Made by a program: the position numbers and the translations under genes. A stretch of 47,375 nt of DNA from Myxococcales bacterium (lineage in GTDB: Bacteria; Myxococcota_A; UBA9160; SMWR01). Shown piece after piece: positions 20,312 through 29,988 of this stretch. How positions within the stretch are numbered: the first letter of the stretch is position 1; each line of letters opens with the position of its first letter. Where the stretch lies: the NCBI GenBank assembly GCA_013215605.1, contig JABSQW010000105.1, positions 1 to 47,375 of the forward strand, in the 5' to 3' direction. The notes beneath the pieces are model-generated. The model searched no databases, was not told the DNA's origin, and saw only the letters and a list, made by a program, of their open reading frames with translations.

Positions 20312-21267
20312 ACGGACCTCCTCAGCCACGCCACCATCCGCTCGATGCCCTGCTCCATCGTCGTCTGGGGGGCATACCCCAGGGCTTCGGATGCGGCGCT
20401 GATGTCCGCCCAGGTGCGCGGAACGTCCCCCGTCTGTACCGGAAGCCATTCGATTTCTGCCGGAGCCTCGAGCGCGCGTTCCAGGAGCTTTACGACCTCG
20501 AGTACCGAAACTTTTCGACCGGCCCCCAGGTTGTAGAGAGCGAAGCCGCTGTCGATGTCGAGCGCTCGGGTCACGCCGTCGACCACATCGTCGATGAAGG
20601 TAAAATCCCTCAGGGCGCTGCCGTCGCCGAAAACCGGGATTGGCTCCCCGAGGATCATCCGCTCGGCGAACTTCCGGATCGCGAGATCCGGTCGCTGGCG
20701 CGGCCCGTAGGCCGTGAAGAAGCGCATGCACGAAATCGAGAGGTCGTGGGCGTGGTGAAAGGTGTGGGCGACGAGCTCGCCGGCTCGCTTCGTGGCGGCG
20801 TAGGGCGAGATCGGGCGCTCGACCGGGTCGGTCTCGGAGAACGGGCCGTCCGTGCGCTCGCCGTAGACGGACGACGAGGACGCGAAGACGATTCGCGGAT
20901 TCCGGTGACGGGTGGCCGCCTCGAGGATCACCGACGTGCCGTGGACGTTGACGTCGGCGTAGACCGAGGGGCGCTCGAGACTCGGCCGTACCCCTGCCAG
21001 GGCAGCCAGGTGCACGACGCCGTCGAAGCGGCCGTCGGCGAACACCTGCTCCACGAGTTCGGCGTCGCGGATGTCCCCCTCGACCAGACGGAAGGCGCCG
21101 TTCTGCTGCGCGGAAGCGAGGTTCCCGCGCTTCTGGTCCTCCGGATAGAAGGGGTCGAAGGAGTCGAGGCCCACGACCTCGCGACCCTCCGAGAGCAGGC
21201 GATCGACCAGCGTCGATCCGATGAATCCCGCCGCCCCCGTGACGAGTACACGGGACGGTCGACTCAC
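20308..21267 (-). CDS. NAD-dependent epimerase/dehydratase (UDP-glucuronate-epimerase-like SDR)
   Basis: RVLVTGAAGFIGSTLVDRLLSEGREVVGLDSFDPFYPEDQK; SSSVYGERTDGPFSETDPVERPISPYAATKRAGELV; MRFFTAYGPRQRPDLAIRKF; GTG start at 21267. Confidence 0.87.
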   Translation of the reverse strand: MSRPSRVLVTGAAGFIGSTLVDRLLSEGREVVGLDSFDPFYPEDQKRGNLASAQQNGAFRLVEGDIRDAELVEQVFADGRFDGVVHLAALAGVRPSLERPSVYADVNVHGTSVILEAATRHRNPRIVFASSSSVYGERTDGPFSETDPVERPISPYAATKRAGELVAHTFHHAHDLSISCMRFFTAYGPRQRPDLAIRKFAERMILGEPIPVFGDGSALRDFTFIDDVVDGVTRALDIDSGFALYNLGAGRKVSVLEVVKLLERALEAPAEIEWLPVQTGDVPRTWADISAASEALGYAPQTTMEQGIERMVAWLRRSV

Positions 21268-21713
21268 CTCGTACCGTCCTGCCCGCGCCGCCTGCCGCTG
21301 GCGCGCTCCTGGCTCTCGAAATCGGCGTCGACCCTGATGCTCATGAGATCCTCGAAGCCGGTGTGAGCAGACCAGCCCAGCTCCTTCCGGGCCTTCGTCG
21401 GCTCCGCGAGCAACGTATCGACCTCCGCCGGGCGAACCCAAGACGAATCGACCTCTCCGGAATCGTGGGGATCCAGCTCGACGTACGGGCTGGGGAAATC
21501 CACACACTGGTGCACTGAATTCTGCAACCCGGTCCCGACCCCGGTTCCGGCCGGCTCCGCGCCTGGGAGCGACCGCCACAGGACGTCGACGTACCCCTTC
21601 GCGTACCCCCGGTCACGCTTCGCGTCGCGGTTGCCAAGCGCCCGTTCGTCCGGCCCGGTGACTCCGGTGATCAACGGGGTGCCGTCGCTCGCCTGCATGC
21701 TGTGCCCTCGCAA
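21264..21713 (-). pseudogene. Internally deleted remnant of GDP-mannose 4,6-dehydratase (gmd)
   Basis: 149-aa ORF: LITGVTGPDERAL (N-terminal Rossmann tip) joined to GNRDAKRDRGYAKGYVDVLWRSL, TGLQNSVHQCVDF, YVELDP and RPAEVDTLLAEPTKARKELGW (GMD C-terminal motifs); the catalytic middle is absent. Confidence 0.75.
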
Positions 21714-21740
21714 CGATGGACCCTGGTACGAGCGCGCCGC

Positions 21741-22826
21741 TCATTGGCCGTTCCCTCCGACGCTGGCTTCGCTCCTCTTCTTGTCGCCGTCGAGCGACAG
21801 GACTCCGAGATTGCGCAGCAGACGAATCGTGAGCAGCGCGACGGCGACGAGAAAACTGACGGCAGCGAATCCCCGGAGCCGGGTGAATGAAAGGGCGATC
21901 AGGCAGAACGCGGCGGTGAGCAAGTAGAACTGGAGCACCGCGTTGCGGTGAGAGCCCTCAGTGGCCAGCAGCCGGTGGTGCATGTGCAGGCGATCGGGTC
22001 GAAAGACTGGATTGCCACTTCGCAGCCGCCGCAGAATCGATATCAACGTATCCAGAATGGGGACCGCGAGTGCGAGCAATGGCACCACGAAGGTGAGCAG
22101 CGTGACCTGGCGGTAACCCTCGAGGGCCAGGATCGACAGGACGTAGCCCGTGAACAGCGAACCGGTATCGCCCATGAAGATGCGAGCGGGCGCGAAGTTG
22201 AAGGGGAGGAAGCCGAGCAGTCCACCGATGAGTGCAACGCCGATGCAGACCCCGAAAATCTGCCCCCCCTGCCACGAGATGATGCATAGCGTCGTTCCGA
22301 TGATGATGCCGACGCCGGCGGCCAACCCGTCGAGTCCATCGACGAGATTCACCGCGTTCGTGATGCCCACGATCCAGAGCAGCGTGATCAACCACCCGAG
22401 CCAGGCCGGGAGCACCGTGCTCTCGAGCGAGATGGGATCGGTGATGTACTCGATCTGGTAGCCGAACTCGATCGCCACGACCGCCGCGATGGAACACAGG
22501 ATCGCCTTCGATCCGGCCGAGAGACCGAAGCGGTCGTCGTAGATTCCCGACGCGAGCATGAACATCGATCCGGCGACGAGTCCGGCGAGTCGCGTCCCCA
22601 CTTCGCTCACGTCGATCATCGTGAGGCCCGCTGCCAACGCCACGAAGAACCCCGCGCTGATCGCGATCCCCCCGAGCAGCGGCATGTTCGACCGGGGGCT
22701 CTCGTTTCGCTCGTTCGAGCGATCGACGATCCTGAGGTACAGGGCCAGGCGCGAGACGAAGGGGGTCGCAAGCGCCGCAACGCCCGCACCAACGGCCAGC
22801 GGTATTAGGAAAACGAGGGGATGCAT
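21741..22826 (-). CDS. WecA/MraY-family undecaprenyl-phosphate sugar-1-phosphate transferase
   Basis: Multi-TM; NMPLLGGIAI, GIYDDRFGL, ITNAVNLVDGLDGLAAGV, FMGDTGSLFTGY, RPDRLHMHHRLL. Confidence 0.9.
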   Translation of the reverse strand: MHPLVFLIPLAVGAGVAALATPFVSRLALYLRIVDRSNERNESPRSNMPLLGGIAISAGFFVALAAGLTMIDVSEVGTRLAGLVAGSMFMLASGIYDDRFGLSAGSKAILCSIAAVVAIEFGYQIEYITDPISLESTVLPAWLGWLITLLWIVGITNAVNLVDGLDGLAAGVGIIIGTTLCIISWQGGQIFGVCIGVALIGGLLGFLPFNFAPARIFMGDTGSLFTGYVLSILALEGYRQVTLLTFVVPLLALAVPILDTLISILRRLRSGNPVFRPDRLHMHHRLLATEGSHRNAVLQFYLLTAAFCLIALSFTRLRGFAAVSFLVAVALLTIRLLRNLGVLSLDGDKKRSEASVGGNGQ

Positions 22827-22958
22827 GGTTGATAGACAGTTTACCCAGTGTGAGAGCGGGAGAAGGGAACCGAAGCCTCAGCGACGCGTCCTCTCCCGCC
22901 TCTGGGCTCCGAGTCGTTCTCTACGCGTGTCGTGGGATCGTTCCCGCCAGATCTCGGG

Positions 22959-23804
22959 TCAGCTGGAATATCCGTACCGGCCCTGGTCCGCGGGGGTTCC
23001 GTTGAGAATCATTCCCAGTACGCGGCGTCGATCCAGCGTCTCGAGGGTAGCCTGAACGTCATGCTGTGACGTGACATCGGCCCGAACGACGAGAATCAAT
23101 CCGTCGCACAGGTCGCATACCACCTTCGCGTCGGGGAGACCGAGCGCGGCCGGGGTGTCGAAGACGATGCGATCGTACCGCCCAGACGCGTCTTCGATGA
23201 GCGTCTGCATTTTCTCGGAGCCGAGTAGCTCCGACGGGTTGCCGGGGAGACTGCGCACCGGCAGCACGTCGAGGTTGACGCCCTCCACGCTCACGATCGA
23301 ATCGTCGAGCGTCGCGCGATCCATCAGCACTTCAGCGAGGCCCGTTTCGGGGCGGAGTCCGAGCGTCTTGTGCACCTGGGGCCGTCGCAGGTCGCAATCG
23401 ATGAGGAGCACCTTGCGCCCGACACTGAGCGAGCTGACGCAGGCCAGGTTGACAGCGGCCGTCGTCTTGCCCTCCCCCGGCATGGGGCTCGTGACTACCA
23501 GGGTCCGAAGCGGTCGCTGGGCCGCAATGGCGTCGAGACGACCGCGCAGCGAGCGGTACTGCTCCGCGACGTACGAGTCCGGCTGCAGGAGAGCGATCCG
23601 ACGCTTGTTGATCTCGTTCGCCGCGTCGCGCTGGGCGCGGGGCCGACTGCGTCCGAACATCCGCTTCCACAGCGACGACTTCGACGGCGTGACCGTCTGC
23701 ACCACCGGTTCCCACTCGACGGGCGCCACCGGCGAGGGCTCGGAGCCAGCGCGTCGCTTACGCTCCTCCTCGGCCCGTCTCATTGCTTCGTAGACTTTTG
23801 CCAT
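22959..23804 (-). CDS. CpsD/CapB-family tyrosine kinase (XrtA-associated type)
   Basis: MAKVYEAMRRAEEERKRR; EQYRSLRGRLDAI; LVVTSPMPGEGKTTAAVNLA (Walker A); VLLIDCDLRRPQVHKTLG; C-terminal YGYSS. Confidence 0.88.
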   Translation of the reverse strand: MAKVYEAMRRAEEERKRRAGSEPSPVAPVEWEPVVQTVTPSKSSLWKRMFGRSRPRAQRDAANEINKRRIALLQPDSYVAEQYRSLRGRLDAIAAQRPLRTLVVTSPMPGEGKTTAAVNLACVSSLSVGRKVLLIDCDLRRPQVHKTLGLRPETGLAEVLMDRATLDDSIVSVEGVNLDVLPVRSLPGNPSELLGSEKMQTLIEDASGRYDRIVFDTPAALGLPDAKVVCDLCDGLILVVRADVTSQHDVQATLETLDRRRVLGMILNGTPADQGRYGYSS

Positions 23805-23820
23805 CGAACCCGTTCTCTCG

Positions 23821-24714
23821 TTATTCGCGTTGACGCAATCGGCCGAGCCAGCCTCGCCATCCCCAGCTGGCGTGTCCGTTCGTGGATCTGGGGGTGGTCT
23901 CAACGCCCGGAAGCTCGAGACCCCTTGCGACCTCGAGAACGACGTCGCTGCCGAGCTTCGTCTTCGCGCGGCCGTAGCCCGCGAGCAACGCACCATCGCA
24001 GACGATGTTCACGAGGCGCGGAATGCCACCCGTAACGTCGAAGACCTTCTTCCGCGCCGCCCGATTGAAGATCTCGCCTCCGATGTGACCCGCCATTCTC
24101 AGGCGCTCGTCGATGTACGTGTTGATTTCGCGGGAATCGAAGGGATGAAGGTGGTGGCGCAACACGATGCGCTGCCGCAGCTGGCGAAGCTCGGGCCGCG
24201 CAAGCAGGTCGTTGAGCTCGGGTTGTCCCACGAGCATGATCTGGAGAAGCTTCGACGTCGGCGTCTCGAGGTTCGAGAGCAGGCGCACCTCTTCGAGCAT
24301 CTCGGGCGAGAGATTCTGCGCCTCGTCGACGATCAACAGGGCCGTCTCGTTGCGCTCGAGGCGCTCGATCAGGAAGCTGTTGAGGGCGATCAGGTACTCC
24401 GCCTTCGTGTGGCACCGGACTTCGATACCGAACTCCTCGAACAGCATGTGGAAGAAGTCGAGCGGCTCGAGGCGAGGATTGAAGATGAACGCCGAGGCCG
24501 TGCTCGAATCGAGCTGGCCGAGAAGCGCGTGCAGCAGCGTCGTCTTGCCGGTCCCGACTTCGCCGGTGAGAAGCACGAATCCCTTCCGCGACTCCACGCC
24601 ATAGACGAGCGTTGCCAGACCTTCACGATGGGTCTCGCCGAGCACGAGGAACGCGGGGTCTGGAGCCATCTCGAAGGGCGAGCGGTGGAGTCCGTAGAAT
24701 TCGTTGTACATCAT
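23821..24714 (-). CDS. XrtA/PEP-CTERM system-associated ATPase (ExeA-like AAA)
   Basis: MMYNEFYGLHRSPFEMAPDPAFLVLGETHREGLATLVYGVESRKGFVLLTGEVGTGKTTLLHALL; ALLIVDEAQNLSPEMLEEVRLLSNLET. Confidence 0.9.
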   Translation of the reverse strand: MMYNEFYGLHRSPFEMAPDPAFLVLGETHREGLATLVYGVESRKGFVLLTGEVGTGKTTLLHALLGQLDSSTASAFIFNPRLEPLDFFHMLFEEFGIEVRCHTKAEYLIALNSFLIERLERNETALLIVDEAQNLSPEMLEEVRLLSNLETPTSKLLQIMLVGQPELNDLLARPELRQLRQRIVLRHHLHPFDSREINTYIDERLRMAGHIGGEIFNRAARKKVFDVTGGIPRLVNIVCDGALLAGYGRAKTKLGSDVVLEVARGLELPGVETTPRSTNGHASWGWRGWLGRLRQRE

Positions 24715-26351
24715 TCGGACCCGTCTAAGCCGCCGTCGGTGACGCCCTCGCCACTCGGGAGCTCCTCGACCGTCTGACCGCTGAGGAGTCCGCCATTGAC
24801 CCACAGGTAGTTCACGGCGCCACCTGCGAGGCCAAAGATCACAAACGCGCTGGTTGCAAACACCGTCCGGATTCGCTGCCGGCTCCGCTGTTTCCGATCG
24901 GACTCGAGCCAGATCTGCGGGATTGCTCCGATTACCGGGATGCCGAGCGCAGCCTGCAGCTGACGCGGCGTGTGGATCGACGGGTCAGAGGCCTCCATCA
25001 GGATGCCCACCGCGCCGGCGAAGGCGACGGCGAAGAACAGGCCGAGCACGACGATCAACGGGCGGTTGGGTGAGCTCGGCTCGGTGGCTTCGAACGCCTG
25101 CTCGAGCACGCGGAACTGCTCGCCGAGCTGGCGCCGCTCGAGCTGCGTCTGCACGGTGGCTTCGAGGCGGCGGTTGCTGAAGTCCTGGTAGCTCCTGAAG
25201 AGATACGCGTGCTGCCGCTCGAGCGCATCGAGCTGCTCGGCGACACGCGGCGTCGCGTTCAGGAGGGTTCGAACCTCCGTGATTCCCTCTTCGAGTCGAG
25301 CGATCTCGGCATTCGCCGAGGCACGGCGGAGCTCTGAGCGCCGGACCTCGGCGTCTGCGTTTTGCTGAACGAACGTCTTCGGCGCAACGCTCTCCTCATC
25401 CTTATCCCGCGCAATGGAGATCTGCCCGCGAACCGTGGCGAGTTCGACCTGAGCCTTGAGGACGTCGGGATGCTTCGCCGTGTAGCCCTTCGCCTCATAG
25501 CCGGCGAGTTCCAATTCGAGGGTCCGCAGCCGACGCGCCGGACTCGAATCGTCGTTCGGCGACAACATGGAGCCCGCGGCGGCCTGCTGACTCCGGTAGA
25601 ACTCCTCATTGCTGCGCGCCTCGGCGAAAGCGCGCTGCGCGTAGATCATCTGGGTGCCGAGGTCGTCGAGACGGGCTTGGTTGACGTTTATTTCATTGGG
25701 GAGGCGTCCGGAGTTCTGGCTCTTGACCTCGGCGATGTTACCTTCGATCTCCTCGATCTGATCTGCGAGTCGGCCGAGCTCCCCGCTCATGAAGTCGAGA
25801 CTCTTCTCCGATTGGAGTACACGTCTCTTGATGTGCTCGTCGATGAAGTCCTGCGCGAGGTTGCCCGCGACGAGCGCGGCCGTGGCCGCATTCCGGTAGC
25901 GGAAGTACAGCCGGAACGTGTTGATCTCGGCGTCGCGTCGACGACCCCCCTGGCGCTGTTCCAGCTCCGGAACGATGGGCTCGACACGCACCGCGTCGCG
26001 CATCAGGTCGATCACCTGTTGGCGAACCATGTAATCCGATTCGTCGGGGTAAAGCTGGAACTCGTCGATGATGTTCGACAGACGCGGGCGGGAGAGAATC
26101 TGCGCGGTCATGAGACCGAGCCGCTCCGTGAGCTTCGTCGCGCCGATGCCCGCCACCACGAGCTCCTTCGACACCGCCTGGGGCTCCACGAGAATCGTCC
26201 CGTAGCTCTCGTACTCATTGGGGAGCGCCATGGCGAGCCAGTACGACGCAACGGCGACTACGAGAACCGTCCAGACCATGACGTAGGTTCGGCGGCGTAG
26301 GGTACCCCCGATATCACTCAGTTGAAATCCGCTCTCTACGTTCATGGCCAC
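24711..26351 (-). CDS. GNVR/Wzz-type chain-length determinant, PEP-CTERM EPS family
   Basis: Two terminal TM segments, central coiled coil, conserved C-terminal FRVLEQAFEATEPSSPNRPLIVVLGLFFAVAFAGAVGILMEASD. Confidence 0.87.
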   Translation of the reverse strand: MAMNVESGFQLSDIGGTLRRRTYVMVWTVLVVAVASYWLAMALPNEYESYGTILVEPQAVSKELVVAGIGATKLTERLGLMTAQILSRPRLSNIIDEFQLYPDESDYMVRQQVIDLMRDAVRVEPIVPELEQRQGGRRRDAEINTFRLYFRYRNAATAALVAGNLAQDFIDEHIKRRVLQSEKSLDFMSGELGRLADQIEEIEGNIAEVKSQNSGRLPNEINVNQARLDDLGTQMIYAQRAFAEARSNEEFYRSQQAAAGSMLSPNDDSSPARRLRTLELELAGYEAKGYTAKHPDVLKAQVELATVRGQISIARDKDEESVAPKTFVQQNADAEVRRSELRRASANAEIARLEEGITEVRTLLNATPRVAEQLDALERQHAYLFRSYQDFSNRRLEATVQTQLERRQLGEQFRVLEQAFEATEPSSPNRPLIVVLGLFFAVAFAGAVGILMEASDPSIHTPRQLQAALGIPVIGAIPQIWLESDRKQRSRQRIRTVFATSAFVIFGLAGGAVNYLWVNGGLLSGQTVEELPSGEGVTDGGLDGSE

Positions 26352-26363
26352 GAAATCGAACTC

Positions 26364-27911
26364 CTAATGCCAGACCCGGATCCGGTCAAAATCGTATCGG
26401 ACACCGAGATTGACTCTGAAGTTGTCGGACGCAGCTCGCGAGCGGGTGTTCTCGGCCCAGTAGTACGTGAACTCCAACGTTCCGGTGAGCTTCCGCGTCA
26501 TCCGCCGAAACGCGCGGAGGTTCACCGTCCACTGTTTCTGGTCGACGGCGTCGTCGATGGTCGTTGACACGAGATCGTCGGTAAATTTGACGACGTTGAC
26601 TCCAAAGAGGTTTTCCGTCTCGATCACTACGAAGGCCTGGTTGCGTTCGGACGCCAACTTCCGGTTCCTCCACGAGACACGAAACGCGACTTCCAGCTTT
26701 TCGGTTGGGTTCCAGTTCGTGCGAAATGTCACGCGGTCGCGGATTGCCGTACCTCCGATCCCGGGGGTGTCGCCCTGGCTCCTGCGGTAATGGATGCTCG
26801 ACCGGAGGTTGTCCGACCACCGGTGGCTGATGGAGGCGGATGTGAAGAAGGTGAGAGTGGAGTCCGACGCCCCGAGAGGCGCGTCCTGGTACTGTCCGAA
26901 CGCGAGCGTCTGCCCCTCCGCGTTGGCGGCGTTGATCGCGTTGGTCGTGTCGTTACCGGGGAAGAACGGGACGCCGATGGGGCAGTTTCTGGGCACGTAG
27001 ACCTTCTGATCGGCAACGAGCGTCGAGCCGACACAGGCCGCCTCGAGCGCGGGAGTCGTGACGTCCGGAAACGCGATGACTCCGCCGCCCAGGTTGGTCG
27101 CCGGGTAGACTGGCTGGTTGGGGTACGACTGGCGCGCGTCCTTCTGGCTCGAACGGATGATGGTGGGTCCCCCACGCAACGCCAGGTTCGTGTCGCTCGT
27201 GAATTTGTAATTGACGATTCCGAAGATCTCGTAGATACCGGAGCGCGACGCCGCCGCTCCGATCCGGTCGCCGAAGAACTGTAAGGTCGCCGATCCCCCG
27301 CCCCCGATGCGCGCCTTCTTGCCCGACCGGTACGTGGCTTCGGCGCGGCCGTACACGGTGTTGACGGCGACGCCGTTGATGTTTTCCGGATCGAAGTACT
27401 GGTGACCCATCGTGATGGAAGACCGGACTCGGGAGTTGATGTCGTATTTGAGCCCAAAGACGACGTCGTTTTGGAGGTTCTGACGGCGAGAATCGCGCCG
27501 TCCCGTCTCATCGATGTCGTCGGTCGACGGATCGTCGGAGATGAGCTCGCTCGTCACGGAGTTCGTCAGGCGAAAGCTGTCGCTCCCGAAGGCCTGTAAA
27601 CGCGACGTCAGCATCCTTTCGAAGCTCGAATTGACGTAGTGGTTGACGTCGTCGGCCGTGGGATGCTCGACGAACTTCTCGAAGTCCGCTCGGTAGCCCA
27701 CGTCGTACCTGTACCTGTCATCGCTCTCACTGACTCGAACCACGGGGGAAAGCCGGATACCGAAGTCGGGCTGCGGATCGTCGGTGCTCCGGAAGACGTT
27801 GCTCTCGTACTGCAAGCTGCCCCCTAGGTTGAGATCCACGTCAACACCATTGGCCGCCGATGAGGCGATTGCGGCGAGGATGAGGGAGATGACGACACGC
27901 AAGATTCCCAA
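26364..27911 (-). CDS. Outer-membrane beta-barrel protein, PEP-CTERM/EPS-associated type
   Basis: N-terminal signal (VISLILAAIASSAANG), alternating amphipathic strands, aromatic C-terminus ...VRYDFDRIRVWH; located between Wza-like and GNVR genes. Confidence 0.75.
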   Translation of the reverse strand: MGILRVVISLILAAIASSAANGVDVDLNLGGSLQYESNVFRSTDDPQPDFGIRLSPVVRVSESDDRYRYDVGYRADFEKFVEHPTADDVNHYVNSSFERMLTSRLQAFGSDSFRLTNSVTSELISDDPSTDDIDETGRRDSRRQNLQNDVVFGLKYDINSRVRSSITMGHQYFDPENINGVAVNTVYGRAEATYRSGKKARIGGGGSATLQFFGDRIGAAASRSGIYEIFGIVNYKFTSDTNLALRGGPTIIRSSQKDARQSYPNQPVYPATNLGGGVIAFPDVTTPALEAACVGSTLVADQKVYVPRNCPIGVPFFPGNDTTNAINAANAEGQTLAFGQYQDAPLGASDSTLTFFTSASISHRWSDNLRSSIHYRRSQGDTPGIGGTAIRDRVTFRTNWNPTEKLEVAFRVSWRNRKLASERNQAFVVIETENLFGVNVVKFTDDLVSTTIDDAVDQKQWTVNLRAFRRMTRKLTGTLEFTYYWAENTRSRAASDNFRVNLGVRYDFDRIRVWH

Positions 27912-27913
27912 CG

Positions 27914-28570
27914 CTAATCCGGAACGATGATCGTATCCCCGGGCCTGAGTACGATATTGGTGCCCGCGGCGTTTCCCTGGATGTATGCGTCATAGTCGAA
28001 TCGATATTCGGACTCGCTTCCGTCTTCGTGCTGGCGGACGATGCGCACGTCGCTCTTGTCCGCGAAATTCGTGAAGCCTCCTGCGTTAGCGATCGCCTCG
28101 ATCACGCGCATGTCGCGGCGCAGCGGCAGCCTCGTATTGCGGCGGACCTCGCCCATGATCGAAAAGAGCTGACTGTTCGACTCGACGACAGTCACCGTCA
28201 CATCGGGCGCAGTGATGTACTCGGAGAGCTCTCGCGTGATGACCTCTTTGAGCTCCATGGGCTCGAGGCCCTCTGCCTGGAGATCGTCGAGGAGGGGGAT
28301 CGAGATCATGCCATCGGAGCGCACGGGAACGCGAGCCAGCGAGAGCTCGGGGTTCTTCCAGACAGTGACCTTCAGCGAGTCTCCGTTGCCGATCACATAG
28401 GTCGTTCGCGCCATCGGAACGGGATCCATCGGGGGCGCCGACAGGTCCCGGCGCGCGCAGGCGGGCACAGACAAGGTCGCGACCAGCAACCCGGCCACGC
28501 ACCAATGCTTGAATCTGAACTCGACTCGTGTCACTGGATGCTCTTCTCCCGTGTTCATCGACGGCCTCAA
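27914..28570 (-). CDS. Polysaccharide export (Wza-like) lipoprotein
   Basis: Lipobox VATLSVPAC; YVIGNGDSLKVTVWKNPELSLARVPVRSDGMISIPLLDDLQAEGLEPMELKEVI; FSIMGEVRRNTRLPLRRDMRVIEAIANAGG. Confidence 0.9.
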   Translation of the reverse strand: MRPSMNTGEEHPVTRVEFRFKHWCVAGLLVATLSVPACARRDLSAPPMDPVPMARTTYVIGNGDSLKVTVWKNPELSLARVPVRSDGMISIPLLDDLQAEGLEPMELKEVITRELSEYITAPDVTVTVVESNSQLFSIMGEVRRNTRLPLRRDMRVIEAIANAGGFTNFADKSDVRIVRQHEDGSESEYRFDYDAYIQGNAAGTNIVLRPGDTIIVPD

Positions 28571-29988
28571 CGTCCCTCGCTGAGACCGTTCTCCTTCATC
28601 TTGTAGAGGAGCGCCTTGTAGCTGATCTGCAGCTTTTCCGCGGCCTCCTTGCGATTCCAGCGGGTCTGCTGAAGCACTCGCTCGATGACCTTCTTCTCGG
28701 CCAGTTGAGATGCTCGCCGTGAGATGGCTTTTAGATTGAATCCGTCGCCGTTGCTGAAGTCCACTCCCAGAGCACCGAGGTCGAACGCGCTGTCCTTCTT
28801 TCCCGACGGATGCACCATTCTCTCGCGCCCGGTGATCTCCTCGAGCAGACCGGACTCGTTTCCGAGGACGACCATTCGGCGCACCATGTTCTCGAGCTCG
28901 CGGACGTTTCCGGGCCAGTGATAGTTCATGAACGCGTCCATGGTGTCCGAGGAGAGCACATGAAGGTTCTTGCGGTACTGTTCGTTGTTCTTCTGGAGGA
29001 AGTAGTCGACGAGCAACGGAACGGCGTCGATCCTGTCGCGCAGCGGCGGCAGGTGCACCGTGACCACGTTCAGCCGGTAGTACAGGTCCTCCCGGAAGCT
29101 CTGGTCGGCGACGGCCTCCTCGAGGTTGCGGTTCGTCGCGGCGACGATGCGCGTGTCGACGTGAACGTCGCTCTCTCCGCCGAGGCGGGAGAACTCGCCG
29201 TCTTGGAGCACCTGGAGGAGCTTTGCCTGCAGAGCCGGGTGCATCTCGCTGATCTCGTCGAGAAAGATCGTGCCGTGGTTCGCGTACTCGAACTTTCCGA
29301 GCTTGCGCTTTTGAGCGCCGGTGAACGCACCCTTCTCGAACCCGAACAGTTCGCTCTCGAGGAGCTCGGACGGAAGAGCTGCGCAGTTCACCTTGACGAA
29401 CGGCTTATCGCGCCGGTCCGAGAGCTGGAAGAGCGTACGCGCTACGAGCTCCTTGCCCGTACCACTCTCGCCGCGGATGAGGACCGTAATGTCGGTATCG
29501 GCGACCTGCTCGATGATGTCGCGGATCTCGCGCATCTTCGGATTGTCGCCGCAGAGGAGCATCAGCTCGCTCTCGGAGCGTGCACGTCCGCGTAGCCGCT
29601 CCACTTCCTGCTTGAGCGCTCGCTTCTCGAGCGCCTTCTGGAACGCCAGCTCGAGCTCCTCCACCTCGAACGGCTTGCGGAGAAAGTCGGACGCACCGAG
29701 GCGCATGGCTTCGACGATGTTCCGTGCCTGCCCGTGTCCGGAAAGCATGACGACGGGTACATCGGGCACACGCTGCTTGAGCTTGTCGAGCGTCTGCAGA
29801 CCGTCCATTCCCGGCAGCACGACATCGAGGGTGATCAGATCCGGTTGGATCTTCTCGAGAACATCGAGTGCCTGCTCCCCGTCCCCGACGGCATGTACCT
29901 CGTACCCCTGGCGAGACACCAGAGCCTCCATGTAGTCCCGCACGCCCGGATCGTCATCGATGACAAGAACCCGAAATCTTTCACTCAT
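28567..29988 (-). CDS. PrsR-like (PEP-CTERM-box) sigma54 response regulator
   Basis: REC (VLVIDDDPGVRDYMEALV), RGESGTGKELVARTLF, ESELFGFEKGAFTGAQ, C-terminal RVLQQTRWNRKEAAEKLQISYKALLYKMKENGL; heads the EPS gene run. Confidence 0.87.
   Translation of the reverse strand: MSERFRVLVIDDDPGVRDYMEALVSRQGYEVHAVGDGEQALDVLEKIQPDLITLDVVLPGMDGLQTLDKLKQRVPDVPVVMLSGHGQARNIVEAMRLGASDFLRKPFEVEELELAFQKALEKRALKQEVERLRGRARSESELMLLCGDNPKMREIRDIIEQVADTDITVLIRGESGTGKELVARTLFQLSDRRDKPFVKVNCAALPSELLESELFGFEKGAFTGAQKRKLGKFEYANHGTIFLDEISEMHPALQAKLLQVLQDGEFSRLGGESDVHVDTRIVAATNRNLEEAVADQSFREDLYYRLNVVTVHLPPLRDRIDAVPLLVDYFLQKNNEQYRKNLHVLSSDTMDAFMNYHWPGNVRELENMVRRMVVLGNESGLLEEITGRERMVHPSGKKDSAFDLGALGVDFSNGDGFNLKAISRRASQLAEKKVIERVLQQTRWNRKEAAEKLQISYKALLYKMKENGLSEGR

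Noticed and set aside
22856-22899. GCGGGAGA ... TCTCCCGC inverted repeat between kinase and WecA-like gene
   Set aside because: Only 8-bp arms separated by 28 nt with no T-tract; plausible by chance in GC-rich intergenic DNA.
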